From Tyto alba (taxonomy: Eukaryota; Chordata; Aves; Strigiformes; Tytonidae), in the NCBI RefSeq assembly GCF_018691265.1, contig NW_024881282.1:51777122-51841121 (forward strand): 64,000 nt of DNA, in the 5' to 3' direction. The notes beneath the pieces were generated by a model that saw only the letters and a list, made by a program, of their open reading frames with translations, was not told the origin of the DNA and did not search any database. The translations under genes and the position numbers were made by a program. Below, one piece after another: positions 49,701 through 61,109 of this stretch (its first letter is position 1; each line of letters opens with the position of its first letter).

Positions 49701-51853
49701 GGAAGGATGCATATTTCAGCTTTTCCTCCTGCTGGCCAGTGGGATCCTTTATAGCACACCCCTACACTGCTCAGCACCTCCTCCTCTCACATCCTTCTTG
49801 AAGGCAGATGGGAAGGTCAAATACTATTGAAACCTCACATCTAGGAATACACAGACAATACAATACATAAGATATGACAAGACAATATACAAGATAATTT
49901 CTTTTATATCTTCCAGCCCAGGTTACCCTTGAGAGTAGAACCACAAGAAGTATGTTGAAAAGATGTGATTTTCCCCTCCTAGATATGTTTAAATAGGTAG
50001 AAGAGTGAATGGGAGTTCAATATGCAATTAAATCTCTATCCGTCCAGAACAATTCCCATGCAAGGAAAGGAGAACGGGGTGGGTTTCTTCTTACCTACAC
50101 ATGGCCTAGTCACTAAAATGTCTACCATCAAAATAGAAAGGAAAAAGCACATTTTGAGTTCAGCTCACTTCCTCCTCAGGTAGACCTCTAAAACAAGGTG
50201 AGCTGAATCCCAGTGCTTTAGGGCAGTAGCAATGTATTCACTCCGTAGGGTCACCTGCTGGCACCAGTGCAGGGCTTTGCAGCTCCGCGGGCATTGGGCA
50301 AAAATTGACAGCTCACAGGGATGGGGTGAGAGCTCCCCCCATCTTGGGTTGGGGCCACTGGGCATCTGCCTTGGAGGGGTAATGTCAGCTGGGATGGACT
50401 GCTTTTGGCAGCCTGCTGGCATTTTGCCAGTCAGAAGACCTGGCAATTGTTTTAACTATAGAAATACGGTTCAAACCTCAAGACCTTTCAGGGCAGAAGG
50501 ATTTAAAACTATGTGCTGGAAAAAGAACTGAATGGACAGCGTGTGGGTGAAGTATAAGCATTGCTGGAACTGGTGATTTTTTTCTCACCATGTGTCGTGC
50601 TACATGCATCATTCACATTTCTGAGCACGGGCATCTGACTTTCAGACAGAGGTGTCTGGAAACACATGGTGGGACAGGAATTCAGACACTTCCTTCTCTT
50701 AGGCAAATTCACTGTTTTCTGGATAACAGTTTGTGTCCATGGCTGCTGGAGTATCTTGGAAAAAAACTGCTAACAGTGGAAGTCCCATCCTCCTGGCATT
50801 ATAAGCCTCCATGACTACTATTTTGTCATTTTTCAGAGCTAAAACCAGCTTCATTTTTCCTTAAGGAAATCAGGCATTCAGAGTTAAAATACAGCTTGGC
50901 CACTGGAGAAATAGGCACCTCACTGCATCATGCCTGTGCTTGAAATCCCTCCTGTTGAGAGGGGAATTTAATTTCTTTCTTTGTTGACATGATAAGTGTG
51001 TCATGTTGACATAATGAGTGGTCATTCTGCAAGTGTTATGATACACAAGAAAAAAGACCATTCACCAGGTGACATCACTGTCTGCCAGAGAAACAGCAAA
51101 ACAGGGATAACCAGTAGCTCCTGTGCCACCTAGAGCTTTCTTACTTCTCTACAAAATCACACCACCTTGTACTAGGCGTATATTCCTGCAGACCCAGTGA
51201 ACAACAAAACTCTGAGGCACTGTTTGCTATCATGTGCTAAGACTTTTCTGCCTTTTTTTACTTTAACACTGGCAGCAAAACTTTAGGAAAATTTTAAGAG
51301 AAAGGCATTAGCCTCCTGTGAAATGTGGATTATTTCCTCACTTGTTAATATGTACTGCCCTCTTGTGATAAAATATGTTTTCAGTGTTCTCTAGATGTTC
51401 CCTTCCTGTTTTCACTTTTTGTCGTTTCTTAGGTATATTTTTTTGTCTGGGTTCCTCCCCCAGATCCTGTGGCTTTCTTTAACACTTGTTTTCCTAAGGC
51501 AGAAATAATTCTTCTTAACATTAGAAGGATGAAAGAAAAGCAACAGAAAGCTTGATCAAAATATCCAATATTTCACTCTTTCATACAGTTAACATCTTTC
51601 TATACTGTTTTACTGAGCATACAAGAATCAGTTGGATATGTAGGCAGCAAATGAAAAATGTAGACTTAAAAGGATGAGGAAAATATTTAACAGTTCATTG
51701 AAAAGGCAGTGTTTGAAGAAAGAGGCCCAGTGTGCAGCAATGTACTTAGTAGCATAATTAGCATCATAACAGCCTGATGAACTAGCCAAAATCTCCCAGG
51801 TCATGGCAAGGGAAGGCAACTTAATGCTGTAAACCTGATATCCAAAAGTAAAC

Positions 51854-51899
51854 AGAGGCAGAAGCCAAAGCTAAGCAGAGGCAAAAGCCAAAGCTAAGC
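51854..51899. repeat. Two tandem 23-bp units
   Basis: AGAGGCAGAAGCCAAAGCTA+AGC at 51854-51876 is repeated at 51877-51899 with one substitution (AGAGGCAAAAGCC...), then a partial third unit (AGGCAGGCAAAGCC). Confidence 0.85.
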
Positions 51900-54764
51900 A
51901 GGCAGGCAAAGCCACATATGTCTTGAATGCAATGGATGAAAAGCCGTCACTGTCTGGGAAGGGAGGGAGGAGGAGAAACCCTTCAGAAGCAGGAGAAAAG
52001 GCAGCGTGACACACCACCCCATCAGGCGAGGTGGTGACAGAGAGGAAAGCCCAAATACAGACCTTTTGGGTTAAATGGTAGTTGGAAAAGTTGCCTCTTT
52101 CTGTGTTTTAGGCAACATACATCAAAGATATCCAACTGTAATCTTCTTGTCCTATGGATAGAAACAACACACAGGGACTGTGAGTGATTCCTCCCTGCTG
52201 ACTCTGATGTCTTAGACACACAGGTATAAATGAATTTGTGGAGTATATTTCCTGGAACTAGCTACCAGATGGGTGGGAAATTTTTCTAATGTTGCTTGTT
52301 TTATTCAACGTTCTCAACTTAGTGCGGAGCTTGGTTTTTTTTGCTCTAGTATTTCCACTTTGTGTTTATCATAATTAATGTTGTGACCACCATTGAAGGA
52401 GCAAGCACATTCTAAACTGTCTACCATGCTTTTGGGCTCTGGGGAGAATTTTCTCAATAAAAGGATCAATGGACCATTACTAGGTGGCTTTCTCAGAAGC
52501 TGTATGATTGAAAGGAGATTTCCAGGCAAGTTAGGTGTTATTTATGTCCTAAAGAGGAACTGAATGTTGTTACAATTTAAGATGAATAATTCAATAATTA
52601 TATCTAGTCCTGGGATCCTGAAAGGTTTCTAGTAGTCAGAAGCTCTGATACACCACTGGAAGCACTCTCAGATTAACTTTTGTGAACTATTTAAACTCTC
52701 CTCAAACACCGAATAAGAGAAACTGAACAGTTTTTAAAAAAATTTAAAAATCATCATTATTGGAGGCAATAAAACAAAACTAGTAAATGTGTAACAGACA
52801 GAATTTAGCTGCAGGCTCATCAAAAAAAAAAAAAAAAAGTATACTGGTGCAAAGTCAAAAGTCAAGACTTCCAGAATCAAAGTTGTGTCTGTCATGTGCA
52901 TAGAGTATGAAATAGTCTTTAGTTATGGGATTATATACTAAATAACTCCACAGTGAGTGAAAAAAATATAGTATGTGATCCTGTAATTAAAGACAACACT
53001 ATGTGTGATGTGCTGAAGGGAGAAGAAGGGAGAGAAATGAAAAGAAAAAAGCTGACGGAAAACCGAAATCCTGTCCTTTTCTAACAGCTGATTGCTGGAC
53101 TTTACAACCTCTAAGTTTTTCTGAGATTTTTTTAATGTAATGTTTCCATTTATATAAGAACCAAACAAAAATAATAAACAGAAACCATATTAACTACCCT
53201 AGTTGAGATTTTGTTAACTCACAAGCCTGATTTTCTGTCTCCACTGCAAATCTCAAGACAGCAGGACTCAGCAAAGAAGAACTGATTTTTTATTTTGTAA
53301 TGGCAAAGCAGGGAATATTTTTCCTGACTGTATTTTTAATATGAACAAATCATGGTAGCCAAAACATCCAAGAACACAAATCCCAAGGCAAGCATCCCAC
53401 TCAGAAAAATTGTAGAGAAACTGTAACAGTGATTCTCTGAGGGGAAGTATCAGGTTATCACAAAAGGAGATCCAGCTGGCTGCCATCAAGAATAAGCAGA
53501 GGATTCAGTGATAATCTGCATGTGTCCATGCCTGGAGACAGTCCACTTGAATGCTTAGTTTAACCCAAATTCTCCAAAGCCAGATGAAAGTTACTGTCCT
53601 GCTTATTCCCTTAGATGCTGCAGGGCTCAAAATAGCCTGTGCAATGGCAAGGAGTATGGAAAGGAGCACCAAACCTGAAGTATGTTTGTGCCTTCTGTCC
53701 CAGATGTGCTCCAGCAACCATCCTGCTGGGCTATGAGCTGGGCACGGAAGGATGAACTGTCAGGAAAATGGCTATGCACAACACTGCACTTCTCTTCGGC
53801 TCCAGGAGTACCTGGAGTTAGTTCACACCATGTGGTCAGTATTTTTCTCAACAAGTTTCCTTTTCATTGAGGCATTTCTCCTTCCTCCTTTCCTCCATTT
53901 CTAGGGAAAAAGCCTCTCAATGGATATTTGCAGGAGTCACTGCTTTGAAACTCCTTATCACAAATGCTGAGAAAAATAGGGAAGAAAAATAAAGCCAGAA
54001 CTTGAGCATACCAAATCCCATAGCCTGAATATTTCCATCCCTCCTACCAGCTATTACCTTATGGGTTGTTCAAGGTCAGAGCATCCTCACTGTCCTGAGA
54101 AATGTACTTAAGATAAGCTTGGGAGATATGCTATGTGCTTGGTCCCTTGAGTCTCTGACCTTTTGAGACTAGATATCCTTGTAAATGGGATCATGGATCC
54201 ACGCTGAGATAAGGATATGATACTGTGTAAGGTGGGGATAACAAAAAAACATACAATAAAAAGGCAAGCACCACTCCTTGTTCTATAAAAACCTAGCAAT
54301 AAGTAAATCGCAAATGCTGTGGAGGTTCACTCCAGAAAAAAAGTTCAAGAAATATTTGAACTGTGTGTGAACTTCATACTGTTGAATCTGCAGAGCTGAC
54401 CCAGAATGGTCACAAGAACAATCTCACTACAGAAATTTCTGCTACTTCCTGCTATCAGGGGTGCTGATAGACTTTCTGTAGTATTTTGGCACATCAGCAG
54501 TTTAGGGTGAAGTGAATGACCCCAGCTTTTGGTCAAAATCCACAGAAAAACTGAACTGAAGCAAGACAAAAATAGCTATGTGTATTTTCGTCCCCAGTTT
54601 TCTAGGCACGTTGCAAAACAGTCAGCCTGGTGAAAACTCAAAATCTCATTTCTATGAAGTTCTTTGAAGTGGGAGAAAAACAAAACATAAACAAAAAATT
54701 CCTGTTCAGAAAGCCATGCATCCAGGCAGCTGGCCATCAGGAACAGCATCAGTCCAAGGAGAGG

Positions 54765-54782
54765 AAGGGGCAGCTGCCCCTT
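54765..54782. repeat. Perfect 18-bp palindrome with central E-box
   Basis: AAGGGGCAGCTGCCCCTT is its own reverse complement. The centre is CAGCTG, an E-box of the type bound by class I/II bHLH dimers. Binding is not shown. Confidence 0.85.
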
Positions 54783-57746
54783 TCCCAGTTTTCCTAACTT
54801 TTAGATAGCCACCGGGCCGGAGCTGGCAACTCTGGGCTTGCCACCACCTCCCAAACTCATTGCAAGGCAAGTAGAGCTGTCTGGAAGCCAAATCTCTGTG
54901 TGGGGAGCTGAGCAGTGGGGTCATGTTTCCCACGAGCATGGGGGTGCTTGCACATCCCCCTGCTCTGCCTGCACACAGGGACCTGACTCCTGTCCCCAAA
55001 ACCCAGGGATGCCATGATGTCATGGGGAAGAGAGCCTGGGAGACGTCACCCATGCCAGATGAGAAATAACCCCTGGGGTGTGTGGTGGAGCAGCCAGTGC
55101 TCCTGTTTAATTCCTCTGACAGCTTATAAAACAAAACTGCATATCTGGAGAGAAATCATTCCAAGGGAAAATTCCCAACCAACCTCATCAGAGACTGCTC
55201 TTGATGCAAATGCAGCCTGGGAACAGAGAAGTAAGCTCAGGCATTCCCCTTACCACCACTGGTTTGCAAGACTCCCAGAAGCTTTTTTTAGTGCCAACGT
55301 TAGCATCACCTTGGTGCTCAACCCTACAGTCAGCAGAGAGTCTGTGATCGATAAAATGGAAAAATACCATTTATTTCTCTAGTTTCAGCTAGGAAACACT
55401 AATTTCTTCCCCATTAATTCTTGACGGCTTGGTAGGAAAGCATGTCTCTTAACAGCTTGGCTGAGTTCATTATCTGGAGCAGACCTGCAGTGAGGCAGGG
55501 CTGCCTGGTGCCAAGCATGGACCCGCCCTAATTACCCTGGCAGATGTCACCTCACCAGAAGAGCTGGGCAGTAATTATGGCCCTACAAAGACCACACATG
55601 CTCTGAAGGCACTGGACTGGCCACCATGCTCTCTCTATTTTGTCCTTTTGTGCATCGCAGTTTACAATTCACAAAGCACGGTTAAATAAATGGGGGGACA
55701 GGGCTGAGTAAATTAGAATGTAATGACAAAGTCACCCTATCATTTAGCAGCTCAATGAATAAAAAGAACAAAAAATCCACTTCCAAATGCACAGAAAGCA
55801 GAAGAACGGCATCCTGGCTTCAGTCCAAGTTCAGGTTTGGGTTTCCAGAAACACTCTGGCTAACAAATATGGAGAAACACATCTGGAAGCTGGTGGCTCC
55901 TTGGTGTTTTTGCTGGCTGGGTACAAGCCCTTCAACTCTGAGCGCCTGCCTGGGTGTGCTGGTGCCAGCCTTGGTGCTCAGGAAGGGGAGGTCACATTTA
56001 TTCCAACACCTGCACGTCTTCGTCTTCTCTTAAACCCCACTCCCACTCTCACTGGGCCATGACAGAAGCCTGGGGCTGGGCATGGCCATGGTGGTGGGGT
56101 GGGCTGGTGGCCTCTGGGGGCTGTTCCCACCTGTGTCCCAGGGTGTGAGGTCTCTCTCCTCCATCAGCGCTGGGTGTTGTTACAGAGCTGCTCCACTCAG
56201 TGTTTCGCTGCTGCTCTCAGGGTTTGTGCTTTCTGCTGCCTTCTCCACCACACTTGAGAGCAGCACATCTGCTCAGCTTTCCAAATGTTCTTTTTCCTCC
56301 ACAAACAATGTTTTCCCTGCTTACTTCCTCTACAGTGAATACCTAGGGTAGCAGTGCCTTCGATGGATAACGGAGATTGTAATTAGGAAGCTGATGACCT
56401 CACGGCAGCCCGTGTCTGAGCAGCTGCTGCTGTGCAGGTATTAGCCCAATCCTTGCAGGCAGCTTTGGGCAGGAGAGCAGGCAGGGGCCAACCCTGGGCA
56501 TCCTGCCTTGCACATGGCAGGCAAAGCAGATGCCCACGGTGTGGCTGGGGGGTGGCTGTGCCTTCCAAGGACACCAGTGCCCTGCCAGCCTGCCATGCCA
56601 TGCCATGCCGTGGGGCAGCGGGTGGCTGCTGGCTGCCTCCTGCTGGATGCCCTGCCTGGCACAGCAAATGGTCTGGATGCTCTCACGGGACTGTTGGCTT
56701 CCCAACGTCACCTCAGCCCACTGTTTTCTCCCAGGACACAGACACGTTGCTGGTTAGAGCAGCACAGGCTTTCCATGCCACCCACTGGTACATGGACAAG
56801 AACCCGAGAGCAAAGTGCATGTGGGGGGTGAATCACTGCATGCAGTTTCTAGCAAAACTTTTTTGTGGTCAGGGGTATGATGAGAGTAACACAGCCTCTG
56901 GGGCTTTTCTGAAGGTCTCCTCTTTCTGGAGTTGTGGGCAGAGGAATGCATTCACAGTGCCTTTCCCACACCAGCCCCCGCACCAGCCCCCTCCACCCTC
57001 CCTCACCCTAGCCCCCATAACATTCACATCAGCCTTTCCCCGGGCTGCCTGGCTCCACCTTCCCCAGTGCACAGAAAATGAAAAATATTTCTTGAAACAG
57101 CTTTTCCTTTGCACATTGCAGCCAGCCCTTTAGAGGCACATGATCTTCTCTGAAACATTTTTCTTCTCCTGTGATGAGAATAGGTGGAGTGACGTGGTGG
57201 GTTGCTCACGCCTCTTTCATTACCTTTCCATTTTTTTACAGTTGTGTATGTTTCCTGGGCTCGACGGCATTTTCCAATGAGTAAGCTGTTACCACACACA
57301 CCCGACATGTTTTTTGCTTAATGCTTGGACCTAGAGCAGGAAAGAGAGGCTGTAGCATTTGTTAACAAGTGGGTTCAGTGGTGGGAAGGTGCGAGAGATG
57401 GTGTGGTGGCTGAACTTGCAGATACTTTGTACAACCAAATCAAGATGTTTAAAGTGAGAAACTTCTACTGGCCTCGGTCCACTCTTATGAGTACTGAACC
57501 ACACTTGATGCTCTATTTGCATAAATCTACATGTCAAATTATGAGCTGAGCTTACCCTGTCCCTACATAATATCTTCCACTTATTAACCACATTAAATGT
57601 GACATGGTTTTCACACAGTATATTATTCTAAAAGCCACAAGCAATCTTTCTTAAAAATAGTTGCCTACAGTCAATCCAGGAGCATGTGTTGAGGACACTG
57701 TACACTTTCCAGTATCCAGTTTCAGATGGGGGTAGTTTCCACTGGT

Positions 57747-57751
57747 CATCC
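57747..57751 (+). repeat. Target-site duplication, left copy (CATCC)
   Basis: CATCC directly precedes the LTR start TGTCCTAGG and is repeated exactly at 58825-58829 after the LTR end. A 5-bp duplication is typical of ERVL-type integrases. Confidence 0.85.
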
Positions 57752-57907
57752 TGTCCTAGGTTGAGTGAGTGGTGGAGTTATTTGGTGGCAGGGGAGGGGG
57801 CTATCGGGGCGGCCCCCTGTGAGAAGCTTCTTGAAACTCCCCCAGCTCCACGTCAGCTCCACTTCTGTTTGGGAAATTGAGCCAATCGGCTGCGCCTCTG
57901 CGATAAC

Positions 57908-57917
57908 GTATTTAAGA
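57908..57917 (+). promoter_or_regulatory. TATA-like box of the solo LTR
   Basis: GTATTTAAGA lies about 155 bp into the LTR, downstream of an ATTGAGCCAATCGG segment that contains a CCAAT box (about 57880). This spacing is that of a retroviral U3 promoter. Whether it still drives transcription is unknown. Confidence 0.6.
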
Positions 57918-58628
57918 AGGGACGTGGTGTCGGGCAGTGGGACTTGTGAGGAGGAGTTGCTGCAGCTGCATGAACACCAAGGTCAGTGGAGGAACGGAGG
58001 AAGAAAGGAGGGGGGAGGTGTGCCGGAGCAGAGACCCCCCTGTATCTTGTGGTGAGACAGCAGGGCGGCCCCCCCCGCCACCCATGAAGATCTACGGTGG
58101 AGCAGACATTGATTTATGGCCTGTTGCTCCTGCTCAGATGATCAAGGTTCTGTGCCCGAAGAAGGCCGGGGTCTCATGGGAAAAGGCAGCCCCGCTGCTG
58201 TAATTCAGTGCTGGGAGGATTGCAGCATGCGGGGGAGTCCCACGCCGGAGCAGCTCGGGAAGGGCTGCAGCCGTGGGAGGGAATCCAGTCGGAGGAAGTT
58301 AGTGACCCATGACGGAGCAGTGTGGGGAACGCTGCGGCCCATGGGAGGAATTCATGTCGGAGAAAGTTTGTGGAGGACTGTCTCCTGTGAGAGGGGGACC
58401 ACGATGAAGCAGGAGGAACAAGTTCTGGACACTCCCCTCACCGAAGATGAAGAAAGTGGCAGCGCTGACTGCACCCCCCATTCCCTGCCCCTGCGCCACT
58501 GGGGGAGGAGGTAGAGATATCGGGAGCAGAGCTGAGCCCGGGAAGAAGGGAGGGGTGGGGGGAAGGTGTTCTCAAGATGTGGCAATGCTTCTCACTGTCC
58601 TACTCTGTTAGGTGTTGTTAGTGTCTGT

Positions 58629-58634
58629 AATAAA
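58629..58634 (+). terminator. Poly(A) signal of the solo LTR
   Basis: AATAAA about 195 bp before the LTR 3' end, followed by T-rich sequence (58641-58656), in the position expected for the R region of an LTR. Confidence 0.65.
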
Positions 58635-58824
58635 TGTATGTTCATTTTTTTTCTTCCCCTAACGAGTCTGCCTTTTGCTCGTGATCATAAAAGGGTGATT
58701 TTTCCCCATCCCAGTCCTATCTTGAACCCCAAGCCTGGCCCTCTGTCCCTTCTCATTGCCGGAGGGGAAGGGAGAGAGAGCTGCTGCATTGTGGTTGGCT
58801 GCCAACCAGGCCTAAACCACAACA

Positions 58825-58829
58825 CATCC
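58825..58829 (+). repeat. Target-site duplication, right copy (CATCC)
   Basis: This is the exact match of the left copy at 57747-57751, immediately after the LTR terminal CAACA. Confidence 0.85.
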
Positions 58830-61085
58830 ACAGGTGATGACCTCTTTGCTGCTTGCTCTGCTACAACCCAATGCAATACCTCCCAAAGGAGCTGGCCAGG
58901 TTGCAAGCTGTAGGACTTGATATATAAAATTTTTTAAATTCTGTCTGCTAAAGAGACAATTCTTACACTAGCAGGGAGGATCCACTTGGGCTACTGCTGA
59001 GAAAGGTGAGGAAACAGAGAGGAATAACAGCACTTTCTGGAGCAGGACAGTCATCTCCTGACCCAAGCTGCTGTATTTATAGAGATTTTTCTACCAAAAC
59101 TGTAGATGGCAATGAGCTGAGCAATGTCATGGTTCCAATCAGAAATGAACAGCCTTCTGTTCCTGAAGTCATCCAATGGAAATGAACAGGAGGGTCCTCA
59201 GAGTGTTTTTTTACTGGGAGTAAATTGCTCTCAGCTGACATTGATTTTACGTGCAGGCTGCTCTTCTGTGCAGTCAAAGTGTTTTGGGCATGAGGGTGCC
59301 AGGATAAGGACTCATCACACACCACAGCCCCTTGCTGAGTCTACGTGTGGAAGGCAGCATTATTTATACTCCCCAACTTCATTTTTTCCTTCATGTATTT
59401 TTGCGTAAAAGAGCAATGAGCATCTCTGTCTATATCAATAGGGATAAACTAGCACCATTAATAAAAAATGGAACAAGCAGAGATGTTTTGTGTTTTGTTG
59501 TCAGCTATATTCATACGTTTTATTGAAACCTGCAACATTAAAAATGCTACCCTAACACATTAGGGGAAAAAAATAATAATGTACCATTCAAACACAAAAT
59601 AGTGGCAATTTTATGGGTACTCATGCTGTTATTTCAAATAAACAAAACAAATTTCAAACAAAACCCAATCGCTGGTTAAATAAGTAGACAGCAATCTTAC
59701 CCACCAACAGGCAGTGATGATCACCCAAGCGTAGGTAGCCCAGTTGCCTTCAAGAGGAGATCATATGTGTGATCTGCAGGATTTCCCAAGAAGAAACCTA
59801 TTCAAGACTGCATTTGACTATCACTATGTGCTGCTAGAGGCAGACAGATTACTATTGGAGTAAAATACTGGCAGGTATCAGCAGGAGCTGACAAACCTGG
59901 CTCTTGTGCCCTTATGAGTCAGGGCAGATTCTGCCCTATGTGCTGAACTGGAGGACTTCCACACTCTGTGTCAGGGTGTCTCATGCTTCTTTAGTTCTGG
60001 ATAAAGATACCAATGAGCACTGATCAAGGTAGAAACAGGTGTCCATGAACTTTTGAATAAAGTAATGTAATAACAAAAATTATTTTGAGGAAAACAGTGC
60101 AGTCTCCTGCTGAGACTACATATGCAAATCATCAAAAATGGCACTGTTACACCTTCGCTCACACACTGCCGCTGGCATGACGCCCCTCTAGACTGTGAAA
60201 GGGAAAAGAAAAAAATCAGAATAGAAAGTCTTTGAGGCACAATAAAGTAATTTATATTCTATTTAAACTTGAATTTTGGCCAGAAAGAAGCCATCAAAGT
60301 GAGGCTTCTGTAATGGTTTTGCAAACAATGACTATATCAACCACTTCTTAGACCATTAATAAATCATGGGCAATAAATCACTACAAATCTATTAGGTGTG
60401 TGATGAATTCTTGAGGAAGTATGATTATCTTCAGCAGATACATTTAGGTTAAGGGAGCACAAGCAAGATTTGGGTTTTAGTTTGATTAGACTGTATTAGG
60501 TTACCTCTATAAATTTTGACAACTTTCCCTGCCCAGATACACTGAACACAAGAATGCATAATGAAGAAGAGTCAGGGGAGGTCAGCTCAAGGGTCCACTT
60601 GCAGAGCATCTCACCTGTGAACGCAGCCATCAGCAGAAGCCTGCCCTGGAGTACAGGAATGGGGAAAGCACAGAAAAATCTCATTTAGCCTCCAGCAGTC
60701 AGGGACATGGGACACCACACCCCCCCCTCCCCCAAGACAGAGCTGCACCTTGGCAGTCACACATGGGACCAAACCCCTGTGAATTTGTCTCACTCCAAAA
60801 CAGTGTCTTTGCACTCATGGCTACCACAGCACTCAGTGGCAGGGATAAAAACACCACCCCTTGCTCCACACTGCTCACGTCCACAGCCTCTGCCATGCCT
60901 GTTGGTTTTCCAGACTGAGGAGGCTCCAAGGCTTTAGCTATCAATGAGTAGAAGCCACCCTGCACCTCTGTATGATGCTTCCAGTTATCCCTTCTTTTTT
61001 TTTCTTTTTTCTTTTTATGTGAGATAGCACTATCAGAGCTGCACAAAGTATTCAGGGTGCACATATGCCATGGATTTATTCATTG

Positions 61086-61109
61086 ACAAAATGATGAACA
61101 TCATTTTGT
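61086..61109. repeat. Near-perfect 24-bp palindrome
   Basis: ACAAAATGATG and CATCATTTTGT are exact reverse complements around a central AA, giving an 11-bp stem with a 2-nt centre. Confidence 0.85.

Larger units (their letters stand above)
38791..57751. other. Intergenic DNA, about 19 kb
   Basis: It is the longest stretch without a recognised gene or transposon. It holds a poly-T tract, a G-run tract at 40011, a TG/CA inverted repeat at 40668, minisatellite-like units at 46713 and 51854, an A-run at 52822-52838 and a palindrome at 54765. A GC-richer patch at 56400-57130 holds the longest open frame of the window (233 codons, 56432-57133, plus strand). A 139-codon frame at 49411-49830 and a 142-codon frame at 54706-55134 (minus) are also unrecognised. 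None shows splice structure or a known domain. Confidence 0.6.
57752..58824 (+). mobile_element. Solo LTR, ERVL-like endogenous retrovirus, with perfect target duplication
   Basis: This LTR of 1073 bp begins TGTCCTAGGTTGAGTGAGTG and ends CAGGCCTAAACCACAACA, so it has TG...CA termini, and it is bounded by identical CATCC. Inside are a TATA-like box (GTATTTAAGAAGG, about 57908), a transcript-body region with repeated GGAGCAG.T.GGG units (58246, 58316), the shared block GTGGAGGACTGTCTCCTGTG near 58369, and AATAAA at 58629-58634. No internal retroviral genes lie on either side. It is related to, but begins differently from, the LTRs at 13.1 and 37.7 kb. The exact duplication suggests a younger insertion or better preservation. 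Open frames inside (up to 132 codons) are not genes. Confidence 0.92.

Noticed and set aside
58116..58514. 132-codon plus-strand frame
   Set aside because: It lies wholly inside the solo LTR at 57752-58824. No gag, pol or env similarity and no splice evidence.
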